Shown: piece after piece, positions 1 through 8,036 of the stretch
Layout: each line of letters starts with the position of its first letter
How positions within the stretch are numbered: the stretch's first letter is position 1
NCBI GenBank assembly: GCA_937872925.1
Contig: CALMUT010000028.1
Span: 1 to 64,000 of the forward strand
Reading direction: 5' to 3'
DNA: 64,000 nt
From: an uncultured Myxococcales bacterium
GTDB lineage: Bacteria; Myxococcota_A; Polyangia; Polyangiales; Polyangiaceae
Program-made: the position numbers and the translations under genes
Notes under the pieces: model-generated
The model's database searches: none
Told to the model about the DNA's origin: nothing
Seen by the model: only the letters and a program-made list of their open reading frames with translations

Positions 1-1
1 C

Positions 2-1405
2 GGGGGGGGGGCCCCCCCGGCCACGGCCACGAGCGACCACACTGTGCCCGACCCCGCCGGCGGGCGGGGGGTGCGGCTCTGGGGGGGGGCCGACTGGGAC
101 AACACCGTACCCGCCGGCAAGACAGCGGCCGATGAGCGGGTGCTCGGATTCGACAAGCCGATCAGCGGATCGGTAGATCTGTCCTCGATCACGCTGCCCA
201 AGCGCGTCTGCGTGCGCGCAGTTGGCGTGTTCTCGTCCGACTATTCGTGCAGCACTTTCGTCCAAGGTATCGTCAACGTCTCCGGTAGCACGAACCTCTG
301 GCTATGCCTGATGGACATCCGGGCGCCCAATAACGGGCTCTTGGCCACTGGGATTGTGAATTTCAGCAATACGAAGTCCTGCGGTCTGTACCGCTGCAGC
401 GTCAGCGGCTGGCCATTCACCATCGCACCTGGGGCCACCGGCACCACAGCGTACGCACTGGCGCCGAAAGACACCACGAACCTTGTTGTGAAGCACAACG
501 TCTACCGATTCTTCAATGACGGGTTCGCGAAGTGGAACGGGAAGACCACTTCGCTTCACCTAGAAGGCAACATGGGCCTGTACTGCGGCGGCGACGACTA
601 CACGGTCGCAGCTGGCGCTGTCCTCGACGACCCAGTCATTGTCGCAAACTACTTCGACCGCCACCACGCCAAGGCTAAGGGGGTGCACAACGACGGTTGG
701 CAAAACAACGGCAACGGCGCGGGCTCGAAGATGAATCGCTTTACGCTGCGCTACAACGTCGGGTACCGCGGAACCTGGACCGGAACTGGCGAAACCACCG
801 AAAATGGCTGGCAACTCTGGTTCATGGCCGGTTCGGGCACGCCTTCGAGTGGACCGTGGCTCGCAGAGCACTGTCTGTTCATCAACGGTCAGAAGCGCGG
901 CTTCGATCGAATACCGGGTGCTGGCACGCTGACGGTCCGCTATTGCGCGGCGATCGATAGCGACATGCCCACGACGCAGCTAGCCAACGCGCCCTTCCCA
1001 AGCACCGCCTTCGGCGGTTCGGACGGGGCGGAGCGCAACTTCGTGACTGCCCCGAGCGTTGGCTCCGCCACCGCCGAGGGACAGAACGGCGTGCGGGTGG
1101 TGTTGGGCAATGTCCCCAACCACGCCCCGCTTTTGGCGTACATGGAGTCCGTGCCCACGGACATGACCGATTTGTGGGACATCCGCCCCAAAGCAGGCAG
1201 CCGCTGTCATCCTGCGTACACGCCCGCGTCCGATCGCGTCGGAGCGTTCGAGTTGTGGGAAAAGCTTTTCGCTGGCGATCCGCAGGTGGTCCTCAGCAAA
1301 GTGGGCTGGCCAGTCGCCCCGCTCTTCGTCGCCGACTTCGATCGCGGCAAGAACTTCTGGAGTGGCTATAGCGGGAAGTTCGACGCCAACGGCGACAACG
1401 TCTGA
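2..1405 (+). CDS. Parallel beta-helix (pectate-lyase-like) secreted protein, 5' partial
   Basis: The reading frame is open from base 2 to the stop at 1405, so the true start is probably outside the window; the first internal start codon is GTG at 44. The product shows the irregular Asn/Gly/Val/Phe-rich rungs of a right-handed beta-helix, for example 'NLVVKHNVYRFFNDG', 'FTLRYNVGYRG' and 'TLTVRYCAAID', the pattern found in polysaccharide lyases and surface adhesins. No catalytic set was recognised, so lyase activity is only a possibility. The first 90 bases contain several long G or C runs, so the N-terminal reading may hold sequencing errors; a Gly-rich linker like those of the neighbouring lipoproteins may lie there. 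It is a single gene with about 290 bp before the next one. Confidence 0.7.
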   Translation, partial: GGGAPPATATSDHTVPDPAGGRGVRLWGGADWDNTVPAGKTAADERVLGFDKPISGSVDLSSITLPKRVCVRAVGVFSSDYSCSTFVQGIVNVSGSTNLWLCLMDIRAPNNGLLATGIVNFSNTKSCGLYRCSVSGWPFTIAPGATGTTAYALAPKDTTNLVVKHNVYRFFNDGFAKWNGKTTSLHLEGNMGLYCGGDDYTVAAGAVLDDPVIVANYFDRHHAKAKGVHNDGWQNNGNGAGSKMNRFTLRYNVGYRGTWTGTGETTENGWQLWFMAGSGTPSSGPWLAEHCLFINGQKRGFDRIPGAGTLTVRYCAAIDSDMPTTQLANAPFPSTAFGGSDGAERNFVTAPSVGSATAEGQNGVRVVLGNVPNHAPLLAYMESVPTDMTDLWDIRPKAGSRCHPAYTPASDRVGAFELWEKLFAGDPQVVLSKVGWPVAPLFVADFDRGKNFWSGYSGKFDANGDNV

Positions 1406-1637
1406 GCGACGGGTCCCGGGCTGCTCACGGCGCGGTGTCAACGTCCGCGCTCCGCCGCGCTGCCGGCATCGGGTTGGCGGCGTCCACTGGTTCGCACTTG
1501 CCGATCAAAGTTCCGGAATCGTTCCACAATGGACCTATTTGGCCACCCAAGACGACAAGGCAAAACGCGGCGCCCGGACAAACGTTCCGCTCCAGGTGTT
1601 AGTAGGGCGACTCAAGCCAGGCTCCACGTAGATGCTG

Positions 1638-1670
1638 GCAGCGCGCGGCGGGATCCCTTTCGCGCGCTGC
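1638..1670. promoter_or_regulatory. 10-bp perfect inverted repeat upstream of the TetR gene
   Basis: GCAGCGCGCG (1638-1647) and CGCGCGCTGC (1661-1670) are perfect inverted arms around a 13-base centre, 28 bp before the ATG of the TetR-family gene. It could be the operator of that regulator, since TetR proteins often bind palindromes near their own promoter, or a terminator for the upstream gene, though no T-run follows. Confidence 0.35.
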
Positions 1671-1698
1671 TTGTCGCTTTTGGGTAAGCTTAGACATC

Positions 1699-2304
1699 AT
1701 GGCGAAGCATCGGGACCCCCTAGCGCCGCAGCCGCCGCCCGCGCCGACACGCACGGACTCCGCGGAAATCGTTGAGGCAATAGTCACGGCCGCAATCCAT
1801 CTCGGCCCCAACGTATCCATCAACCACGTTGCGCGACGGGCCGGAGTGGGCGTCGCGTCGGTTTACCGATACTTTCCCAACAAGGCCGCAATCTACGCGG
1901 AAATATCGCGTCGACTCCAGTCGGACTCTCTCGAGCGAATGCGGCGCATACTCCGTGAGCCAAACCTCAGCGTTCAGGAGGCCGTAGCAGAGTGCTGCCG
2001 AGCTGCGGTTGTCGCTCCGGGTGTGTCTCCGGAGCTGCGCAGCGCGCTCAACCTCGCCGTGCCGCTCTCTTGGAGCCACGAAAATGCTCACGAGGTGTTC
2101 TCAGCGACAATCGTCGAGTTTACCAATTGGTTGGCCGGGCGGCTAGAAACGCCGCCGCCCGATCTGTCGGCGAGAGTGTTCGTCGCATTCGCCGCAGCGA
2201 GAGGAATCGTGATGGTCTCCCGCATCCTTCCCGACTTGGCCCCAGACGACGAAACTCTCGCGAGGCACATGACAAGCATGGTCTTGCGGTGCCTGGAACT
2301 TTGA
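1699..2304 (+). CDS. TetR/AcrR family transcriptional regulator
   Basis: This 201-residue protein has the length and layout of TetR repressors: a short Pro-rich N-terminus, then a helix-turn-helix at about residues 22-68 ('HVARRAGVGVASVYRYFPNK', the most conserved block of the family), and an all-helical C-terminal ligand-binding domain. TetR proteins act as cytoplasmic dimers that release DNA when a small ligand binds. The ligand cannot be inferred. No transporter or oxidoreductase gene of the kind usually controlled lies beside it, so it may act on itself or at distance. A 10-bp inverted repeat just upstream is a candidate operator. Confidence 0.9.
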   Translation: MAKHRDPLAPQPPPAPTRTDSAEIVEAIVTAAIHLGPNVSINHVARRAGVGVASVYRYFPNKAAIYAEISRRLQSDSLERMRRILREPNLSVQEAVAECCRAAVVAPGVSPELRSALNLAVPLSWSHENAHEVFSATIVEFTNWLAGRLETPPPDLSARVFVAFAAARGIVMVSRILPDLAPDDETLARHMTSMVLRCLEL

Positions 2305-2311
2305 CACGTTG

Positions 2312-2345
2312 GTCGTGCAAACCCAGCACAGCGCGCGTCACTGCC
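2312..2345 (+). repeat. Intergenic repeat, copy 1 of 2
   Basis: This 34-base segment after the TetR stop codon matches 3618-3650 on the same strand, with one single-base indel and two substitutions. The shared core ends with GCGCGCGTCACTGCC. It lies outside coding sequence here. Function is unknown. Confidence 0.55.
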
Positions 2346-2523
2346 TGAATCGGTCCGACATGACAGTTGCCGCGTTGTGCGTGCTTTGTGAGTCGCAAGC
2401 CGCCACGAGACGGTGCGCAACGCCGTTCGCAACTGCGTCCGAACCACGCGCCTGCGCTGCCACAGTGTGAGCCCGTCGCTCACCGCGGGGCGCACTCAAG
2501 ATTGGATCCTGCGTCTGTCCGCT

Positions 2524-2539
2524 TGGCACATCGGTTGCT
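2524..2539 (+). promoter_or_regulatory. Candidate sigma-54 (-24/-12) promoter
   Basis: TGGCAC-ATCGG-TTGCT matches the RpoN consensus TGGCAC-N5-TTGCW with the required GG-N10-GC spacing. Transcription would begin near 2550, only a few bases before the ATG at 2553, so the message would be almost leaderless, which weakens the case. Confidence 0.35.
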
Positions 2540-2552
2540 TAGCCGCTCGTAC

Positions 2553-3410
2553 ATGACAAATCCATCCATCTATTCGTTTGGTTCTTTCGCAGTGGTGGTT
2601 CTGCTCAACGGGTGCGGTACGAGCGACCGAGACCTGAGCCTCGAGCCCACGGGCCCCGTCGCTCGTGATGCCCGGGAGGCGTGGCCACAAAAGCCGACGG
2701 TGAGTCGTGTCGCCCCAGAACGAGCTGCCCAGGCCTGCGCAGCCTGGGCCAGTTGCTCGGTACAGACGGATGGAGACCGGGAGATGTACTTGTTTGCGAC
2801 CGCCTTTTGCCTGGACTCTCTGCACTGGTCGCTCGAACGCGCAATCCCGATAAGCAGATCGGGATTGATCGGGGCATTCGACAACTACAATGAGCGCGGA
2901 GAGTTCTTCGTCGATTGCGCCATCGCAAGTGCGAACGACTGTGGGGGCGTGCAAGCTTGTCTCACCGAGCGCGCCGCCGGCATTGTGTGCCAAGAGGATG
3001 GATGCAGAGCTACGGAAGACTACAGCGTAGCTTGCGAGGGCGACGTCGCCGTGTTGACTTCCGCGACAGCCGCAGTCACTCGACGCGACTGCTCGCGTGC
3101 CTTCGCAAAGTGCGACACAAGCAGTCCTACCGGGTGCACAGATCGTCAGTTCTCTGCGTGCCCAACCGAGGCGCAGGTCGGCGATCGGTGCGATGGCCAG
3201 ATTCGCCTCGGGTGCGACAGGTTTTCACAAGTCAGCTATCACGACTGCGCGCGCATTGACGGTGGCGCATGCGTCGATGTGGACGGCCGCGGTCAATGCC
3301 AATACGACGAAAGTACGCCGTGCACAGACGCGGTGTGCGCCAATGGCAAGTTGACGATCTGCGCGTTCAACCAGTCTGTGACGATCGACGTCCCCACTGA
3401 CTGCCCGTGA
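2553..3410 (+). CDS. Cysteine-rich lipoprotein, function unknown
   Basis: The start is set at ATG 2553 because translation from there gives a signal peptide ending in the lipobox LNGC, with Cys at about residue 21; the frame is open further upstream but without secretory character. The mature 265 residues carry about 20 cysteines in short motifs such as 'CAAWASCS', 'DCGGVQACLTERAAGIVC' and 'CDGQIRLGCDR', suggesting a disulfide-stabilised protein on the outer membrane. The spacing resembles the small Cys-rich repeats common in myxobacterial secreted proteins, but no named domain was recognised. It is transcribed alone. Confidence 0.75.
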   Translation: MTNPSIYSFGSFAVVVLLNGCGTSDRDLSLEPTGPVARDAREAWPQKPTVSRVAPERAAQACAAWASCSVQTDGDREMYLFATAFCLDSLHWSLERAIPISRSGLIGAFDNYNERGEFFVDCAIASANDCGGVQACLTERAAGIVCQEDGCRATEDYSVACEGDVAVLTSATAAVTRRDCSRAFAKCDTSSPTGCTDRQFSACPTEAQVGDRCDGQIRLGCDRFSQVSYHDCARIDGGACVDVDGRGQCQYDESTPCTDAVCANGKLTICAFNQSVTIDVPTDCP

Positions 3411-3617
3411 TGCGCCATGCCCTACCCCGCTGTCGCAGCGTTGCTCATCCCGCTCGTCGGCCCCGCGGCGTGTCAGGCGCGGCCGCCCGACTGTGGCAGA
3501 TCTATTTCGCACATCACACGAGCCGTGCGTCCCCGCACGCAGCGAACAGACGCCCCATCCCGATGGTGCATTTCTTGATCCTCCAGTGCTCTAGGATTGG
3601 CTCAGCCCATGGTGAGC

Positions 3618-3650
3618 GTCGTCAAACCCAACACTGCGCGCGTCACTGCC
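3618..3650 (+). repeat. Intergenic repeat, copy 2 of 2
   Basis: This 33-base segment matches 2312-2345. It overlaps the stop codon (3643-3645) of the convergent lipoprotein gene, so the repeat runs from that gene's last codons into its 3' flank. Confidence 0.55.
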
Positions 3651-4752
3651 ACTGCTTGGAACTCTTGTTCCACTTTTGACACGTAAGGCCTGTGCTGGTG
3701 ACGCCTGCCGCGTTTAGGAGGCAGGGATTGGATGCAGCAAAGCCTGTGCACACCGGATCTGTACCGTCGGTTCGCCCTGATCGAAAGCTCGTACCGGTCA
3801 CCGCGCCAGTCGCCTGTCCAGTCGTGAACAGGGAGTGATTGCAAGCGATGAACTTTCCGCGGACAACGTTCGTATTCTGCGGATAGTTTCCGTTGGCGCT
3901 GCTGTAGTAGAAAGCGCCGCCACCACCGATGCACGTCGATAGCCCTGAGTCGTAGTCACCGATCACGAAATCTACGAAGCTGATGTCGCGCCCGCCCTGA
4001 AGCTGGACCCCGTCCTGGTGAGCGCCGGGCCCGACAGGGCCGCAGTCGGCCTTACCGGTCAGCTGGATGGACGCAGAGTATCCTGCCATTAGTTTGACTT
4101 TGACCGCATCATCTCCGACTCCGAAGGTCTTGCCGTCTCCGCGAACTTCCAAGATGAGGTCGATGCTCGTCGGATCGGCGTCTCCCGCGCAGCCTGTGGT
4201 CAATTCCGCCCCGTTTCCCTTGAAAGCCTTGCCTGGAGTGAAGTCGACGATGACCTTCAGTGGCAACTTCCCGTAGCTAGACAACGGCTTGTTGCACACG
4301 AAGGTCTGGTCCTTGAAGGTCAGTGTTGAGCCCGCCACGCAGCCTGACGTGTCCGACACCGTGCACTTGCCGGTTCCGGTGGCCCCGCCCGTGCCCGCGG
4401 TACCGCCGCCGGAGCCGGCAGAGCCACCGCCGCCACCCGCGCCGCCGGATCCGGACACTCCAGCTGATCCTCCGCCCGACGACCCCGCAGCGCCGCCGGC
4501 GTGCGTGCCGCCTGTGTTGGTAGTGCCGCCGGAAGCTGCGCCGCCAGCGCCGCCACTTGCTCCAGCGCCGCCGGATGCACCGGCCCCTGAGTGACCCGCG
4601 ACACCGCCGCTAGCCTCGTTGCCGCCGGCCGACGAAGAACAGCCGAGCAGCAGTGTCACCAGCAGCGCGCCGCTCCAGCGGATGCTCCAAAGCGGGAGAG
4701 GAATGTGAAACTCGGAGACTCCGCTGCGCAACAGGGGTGTGATCGTCTTCAT
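3643..4752 (-). CDS. Gly-linker lipoprotein with beta-helix-like domain
   Basis: The start is the ATG at 4752, preceded by GAGG at good spacing. The N-terminus is a long signal peptide ending in LLLGC. About 80 residues of Gly/Ser/Ala/Thr linker follow, then a domain of about 230 residues with eight or more cysteines. Phrases such as 'HQDGVQLQGGRDISFVDFVIG' (split over two rungs) and 'NVVRGKFIACNHSLFTTG' look like parallel beta-helix rungs of the pectate-lyase type: HQDGVQ-style segments recur in these folds. The linker presumably holds the domain away from the outer membrane. Enzymatic activity is not established. The gene is convergent with the Cys-rich lipoprotein gene. Confidence 0.75.
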   Translation of the reverse strand: MKTITPLLRSGVSEFHIPLPLWSIRWSGALLVTLLLGCSSSAGGNEASGGVAGHSGAGASGGAGASGGAGGAASGGTTNTGGTHAGGAAGSSGGGSAGVSGSGGAGGGGGSAGSGGGTAGTGGATGTGKCTVSDTSGCVAGSTLTFKDQTFVCNKPLSSYGKLPLKVIVDFTPGKAFKGNGAELTTGCAGDADPTSIDLILEVRGDGKTFGVGDDAVKVKLMAGYSASIQLTGKADCGPVGPGAHQDGVQLQGGRDISFVDFVIGDYDSGLSTCIGGGGAFYYSSANGNYPQNTNVVRGKFIACNHSLFTTGQATGAVTGTSFRSGRTDGTDPVCTGFAASNPCLLNAAGVTSTGLTCQKWNKSSKQWQ

Positions 4753-5074
4753 ATCGTGTCCTCTCGCAGTGATCCTGCCACGCGCGTGATGCCGAACCAC
4801 TCCGGCCGTCGATGCCGCAACCGGCTAGATTGACTCGGAAATCTCCCGCCACGCCCCGCGGCGTTCCGCTGGACCGTTGCCCTTCATCGATCGGCGTCGC
4901 GGGGTCATGCAACGCGAGGTCCGCGCCGCGAGGGCGGGTGGGCTGGAATGTGTGCAACTCCATGCGGCGGGGTTCATCAGCAGCGCGGGTCGGAGTTGCG
5001 CCGAATCGTGGGCGCGCCGAGGATCGGATGAAGCGTTCGATGCGATCCAGCTCTGCACCGAAGCGTGAACTCCA
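4753..5074. other. Intergenic region, 322 bp
   Basis: It lies between two minus-strand lipoprotein genes and should hold the promoter of the 3643-4752 gene. Reading frames here are Arg-rich shadows with no signal peptide or domain. No clear promoter or hairpin was seen. Confidence 0.5.
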
Positions 5075-5635
5075 TCAATCGTTCGTGTCGAAGTTGAGCA
5101 TTTCGATCGTAACGCCGACTGTGCAATCGTCCACACACCCCTTTTGTCGATAGAAGCAATACTGGAGCACGCCGCTGTCAAAGAAGCCCAAGGTGATTTC
5201 ATTCTTCTCGGGATCTTGGGTCAGCACCTCGTTGCGGCATTCATCGTAGAGCTCGGGCATTGTCTTGACTGGATGTCCGAAGGAACTGTCACCAAGGTTC
5301 TGGCTAGCACTAGTCTCGGTGATGACGTTCCCGTCCGCGTGGTAGTGATCTTCGACGACACGCTCGACGACGTCGCCGTTGATCACGCGGATGGTGGTGC
5401 GGTACCAGGACGCCCCGAAAGATGTGTCGAATCGGCGGGAATAGCTGTAACTGTTGCCGGCCGCGACACTCAGGCCGTCAAACTTGGCTTGGGACTCGGT
5501 CAAAGTTTGGACGTGCGTCCTGCCTGGCGCTCCGGCGCTTCCACCCGCGCCAGGTGGCGGCCTGTCGTCGGAACTGGATGAGCAAGCCGAAGCGGAGACA
5601 ACTAGGCCAAGAAAACAGATGATGATGGGCTTCAT
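5075..5635 (-). CDS. Small lipoprotein, possibly DUF6174-like
   Basis: Starting at ATG 5635 gives a signal peptide with the cleavage region ASAC followed by a short Ser/Pro/Gly linker; the frame opens seven codons earlier. The mature domain of about 150 residues contains 'YSYSRRFDTSFGASWYRTTI', 'VINGDVVER' and a C-terminal region with four cysteines. The order (YxYxR strand, NG turn, a middle 'MPELYDECRNEV' helix, then a C-terminal strand) resembles DUF6174-like secreted proteins, but that is a tentative reading. Function is unknown. It is a single gene with 645 bp of non-coding sequence upstream. Confidence 0.7.
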   Translation of the reverse strand: MKPIIICFLGLVVSASACSSSSDDRPPPGAGGSAGAPGRTHVQTLTESQAKFDGLSVAAGNSYSYSRRFDTSFGASWYRTTIRVINGDVVERVVEDHYHADGNVITETSASQNLGDSSFGHPVKTMPELYDECRNEVLTQDPEKNEITLGFFDSGVLQYCFYRQKGCVDDCTVGVTIEMLNFDTND

Positions 5636-6280
5636 AGTGACTGACGCCGCAAGCACATGTCATGCCGGACAACTTCTTGATCAGTATGCAGTGGTCGCGT
5701 CGACCGTCCGTGGGGCCGTCATGTTTCGACCACGACAGCAACACCATGACTGTGAGCCGGGGTGTGCCAACTGCGGGAGGTCGGGGCTTGGACAGGTAGG
5801 TTGTCGCTACCCGCTGAACTCGTCCGGCCTATCCGAGACGAACACTATCGTGTTCTGGCGATGCTGGGGCGTTGCAAACACGAAAGCGGGCCAGCGCCAT
5901 CGCGCTTAACGCGCACCACCTTGCGCTGAAAAGCTTCGGCGTTTCTTTCAAACGCAAGCATCTGTTCAACCGAAAAGACATCGCTTCCAAGTTTCGCCCA
6001 TGGCGAACCGTTGTGAGTCTTCATGCAATGTTGAAGCTCGGTGGAAAGTCGGTCCTCGAGTTGCGCTTCTTTGTACGGCGACACCACGTGGCGCCAGCCG
6101 GGGTGTGGCGCGCGGCAGGTTCCGAGCTGGGGGGCCAGCGGATAAGTCTATTGGTCTTTGGTCGTCTCAAGCGTCTTTTGCAGCGGATCTGTGCGAGCTG
6201 CAGCGGAGTTGTTGGTCGCGCGTGTGAGTGGCAAACCAAGGAAAGTTTGGTGTCATGTGAAACGTGCAAGGAATGCAGAT
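5636..6280. other. Intergenic region, 645 bp, between divergent lipoprotein genes
   Basis: No convincing gene was found. Bases from about 5860 to 6060 look less GC-rich than the surroundings. A minus-strand frame at 5845-6087 would give an 80-residue charged peptide, but it lacks a ribosome binding site and any recognisable domain. Promoters of both flanking genes must lie here; none could be pinned down. Confidence 0.45.
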
Positions 6281-7303
6281 ATGAATTTGAACGTGAGCAA
6301 GGCTCTCCTGGCGGTTGGTCTTGGTGTTCTCGGATGTTCTTCAGCGGACGGGGAGCCCAGGAGTGCGCCGACCGGGCTCGGAGGCAGCGGTGGCAGCGCC
6401 GGTTCCGTCGGAGGGGCCGGCGTGGTCGTCGACTCGGGCGCAGGCGCTTGGACCGGAGGCGGAGCTGGCGACAGTGCCGCGGCCGGAATGGGCGGCCAAG
6501 CCGGTACGTCCGGAAGCGGCGGCGCTGGACCGGGGGGAGCAGCCGGCAGCGCTGGCGGCGGCGGTGCGGGCGCTGGGTCAGATGCAGGGACCACGGCGTG
6601 CAGTACGCAGCCGGTGCTGTCCGGTGCGACCAGTCCTCCAGCCGGCACCAGCGGTGCTGAGGTCCAAGGGGCCAGCGCTGCTGGTGCGAAGCTGGACTTC
6701 AGCGTCTGTGGCATGGGAAAGAACTCGAAGCAGTGCGCCGAGAGCACCATCACACTTAAGCACTTCACCGCCACGGGTGTCGTTGCGCTCCCATCGGGTT
6801 TGACGCAACCCACGCTGAAGCAGGTCACCGGCAGCGGGAGCGCCCTTGACTTCACGATTTGTGGACTGAGCAAGAATGGCTCCCAATGTCACATACAATC
6901 GGTAAAACTCACGGGCGCCGTCGCCTCCGGTACGGCAGCTGCGCCGGTCGGCTATCCACACGCGCATCAGCTCACCAAGGTTGTCGGCACAGGCAGCAAC
7001 TTGGATTTCACCATTTGCGGGGGTAACGACAAATCGAAGAGCAAGGCCGCGACCACTTCAATTGTTCTAAAGTGTGCGAACAAGACGAACGAACGCACCG
7101 ACGCGCGCCCTGGGCCGACCGTGCGATCTCGTAGGCCGGTCCACAACACCATGGACGCCTCGGGCCTGCACAGCGGCACAGGGTTTATCGCTCCAGCCCG
7201 GCCGCAGATCTTTCGGCATTGTCGCGAGGCCTATGAGCAAGCTAGCGGCGCATTCTTGAGCTCTCGTCGGGTGCGACGCGCAACTGGAAGACCGACGAAG
7301 TAG
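6281..7303 (+). CDS. Gly-linker lipoprotein with three tandem repeats
   Basis: The ATG at 6281 follows AAGGAA at good spacing and begins a signal peptide ending in VLGC. A Gly/Ala/Ser linker of about 80 residues leads to three repeats of roughly 50 residues, each with a 'G(S/A)xLDF(S/T)(I/V)CG' core: 'GAKLDFSVCGMGKNSKQC', 'GSALDFTICGLSKNGSQC' and 'GSNLDFTICGGNDKSK'. This is probably an all-beta repeat domain of unknown role. After the third repeat (base about 7083) the remaining 70 residues are Arg-rich, low in hydrophobic periodicity and unlike the rest, as if the frame had shifted or the native stop had been lost. Confidence 0.7.
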   Translation: MNLNVSKALLAVGLGVLGCSSADGEPRSAPTGLGGSGGSAGSVGGAGVVVDSGAGAWTGGGAGDSAAAGMGGQAGTSGSGGAGPGGAAGSAGGGGAGAGSDAGTTACSTQPVLSGATSPPAGTSGAEVQGASAAGAKLDFSVCGMGKNSKQCAESTITLKHFTATGVVALPSGLTQPTLKQVTGSGSALDFTICGLSKNGSQCHIQSVKLTGAVASGTAAAPVGYPHAHQLTKVVGTGSNLDFTICGGNDKSKSKAATTSIVLKCANKTNERTDARPGPTVRSRRPVHNTMDASGLHSGTGFIAPARPQIFRHCREAYEQASGAFLSSRRVRRATGRPTK

Positions 7304-8036
7304 TCATGCTCGACCTAGGAAGCGCGCGTCACGTTCGACTCTTGAGACCCACAGCGTACTCACACGCAGCCACGACGATCGGGCGACCCACAATCTCACC
7401 TCGGTCTTTGGTCGTTCTGGCCGCGGCGGCGCGTGGATCGCCACAGCGCAAGTGAAACCAGCCCCACTGCCCACCACTCGGCCCCCGAGCCTCCCCGCGG
7501 GCGATCTGAGATGGCAGCTACGGCTTTGGGGGATGGAATCAATCGCTCCTGGGTTTGCCCGGGCGGGAGGGTACGGTGCGGTTACTTGGGCGTGCAGCAC
7601 CTGTTCAAAGGAGCTTTGGGCTGCCAAACGGCGTAGCGAATCCCACAGGGATAGGGGTTCGTGCGAAACACTTCGCGGGTGTCGACGGGGCGATGATGGG
7701 AGTCTGTGAGCGAAGTGGCGGCCAACGGCCAAAAGCCAAAAGTGACCAGTGGCTCGTTGGCCGGATGCTCCCAGCCAACTGGAGGAACAGCGATTTGTGA
7801 AGCACGGATGTGGCACGTAAGTGCTCCCGCCGGTCGGGCAATCGCGACCATTGCAAGGGCGACCAATGGGGCGAGGCCACACTGCATCTTGAGCGATAAA
7901 GCACGTGCCGTGCCGAAAAGCATTGCGGCCTGACAGCGGCGCCTCGCCGGTCTGATCGGTGTCCGCGCTCGTCAACGCCGGTGGCACCGCCGCCTACTGG
8001 GGTGCGACAAGACGACGCACTACGAGAGTAATAGGC
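7304..8036. other. Intergenic region, 733 bp
   Basis: It lies between convergent genes. Long minus-strand frames exist, but the longest (to 7987) is compositionally implausible. Only the short secreted-looking frame at 7582-7887 deserves a separate entry. Confidence 0.4.
7582..7887 (-). CDS. Possible small secreted protein or gene remnant
   Basis: Translation from ATG 7887 gives 101 residues beginning with a plausible signal peptide ('MQCGLAPLVALAMVAIARPA' then GA) and a mature part with 'VPPVGWEHPANEPLV' and two spaced cysteines. The sequence looks more protein-like than the other frames here, but no Shine-Dalgarno sequence is evident and the C-terminus ends abruptly in basic residues. It may be the 5' remnant of a longer secreted protein. 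No function can be given. Confidence 0.3.
   Translation of the reverse strand: MQCGLAPLVALAMVAIARPAGALTCHIRASQIAVPPVGWEHPANEPLVTFGFWPLAATSLTDSHHRPVDTREVFRTNPYPCGIRYAVWQPKAPLNRCCTPK

Noticed and set aside
5845-6087. Minus-strand frame of 80 codons in a less GC-rich stretch
   Set aside because: There is no ribosome binding site, homology or context to support it.
7741-7760. GTGACCAGTGG word considered as a further copy of the 57902-type repeat
   Set aside because: It lacks the GGGGG part and has no partner nearby.
7304-7987. Minus-strand frame of 227 codons
   Set aside because: The composition is rich in Arg, Pro and Ser with no structure; a different frame in the same place looks more protein-like.
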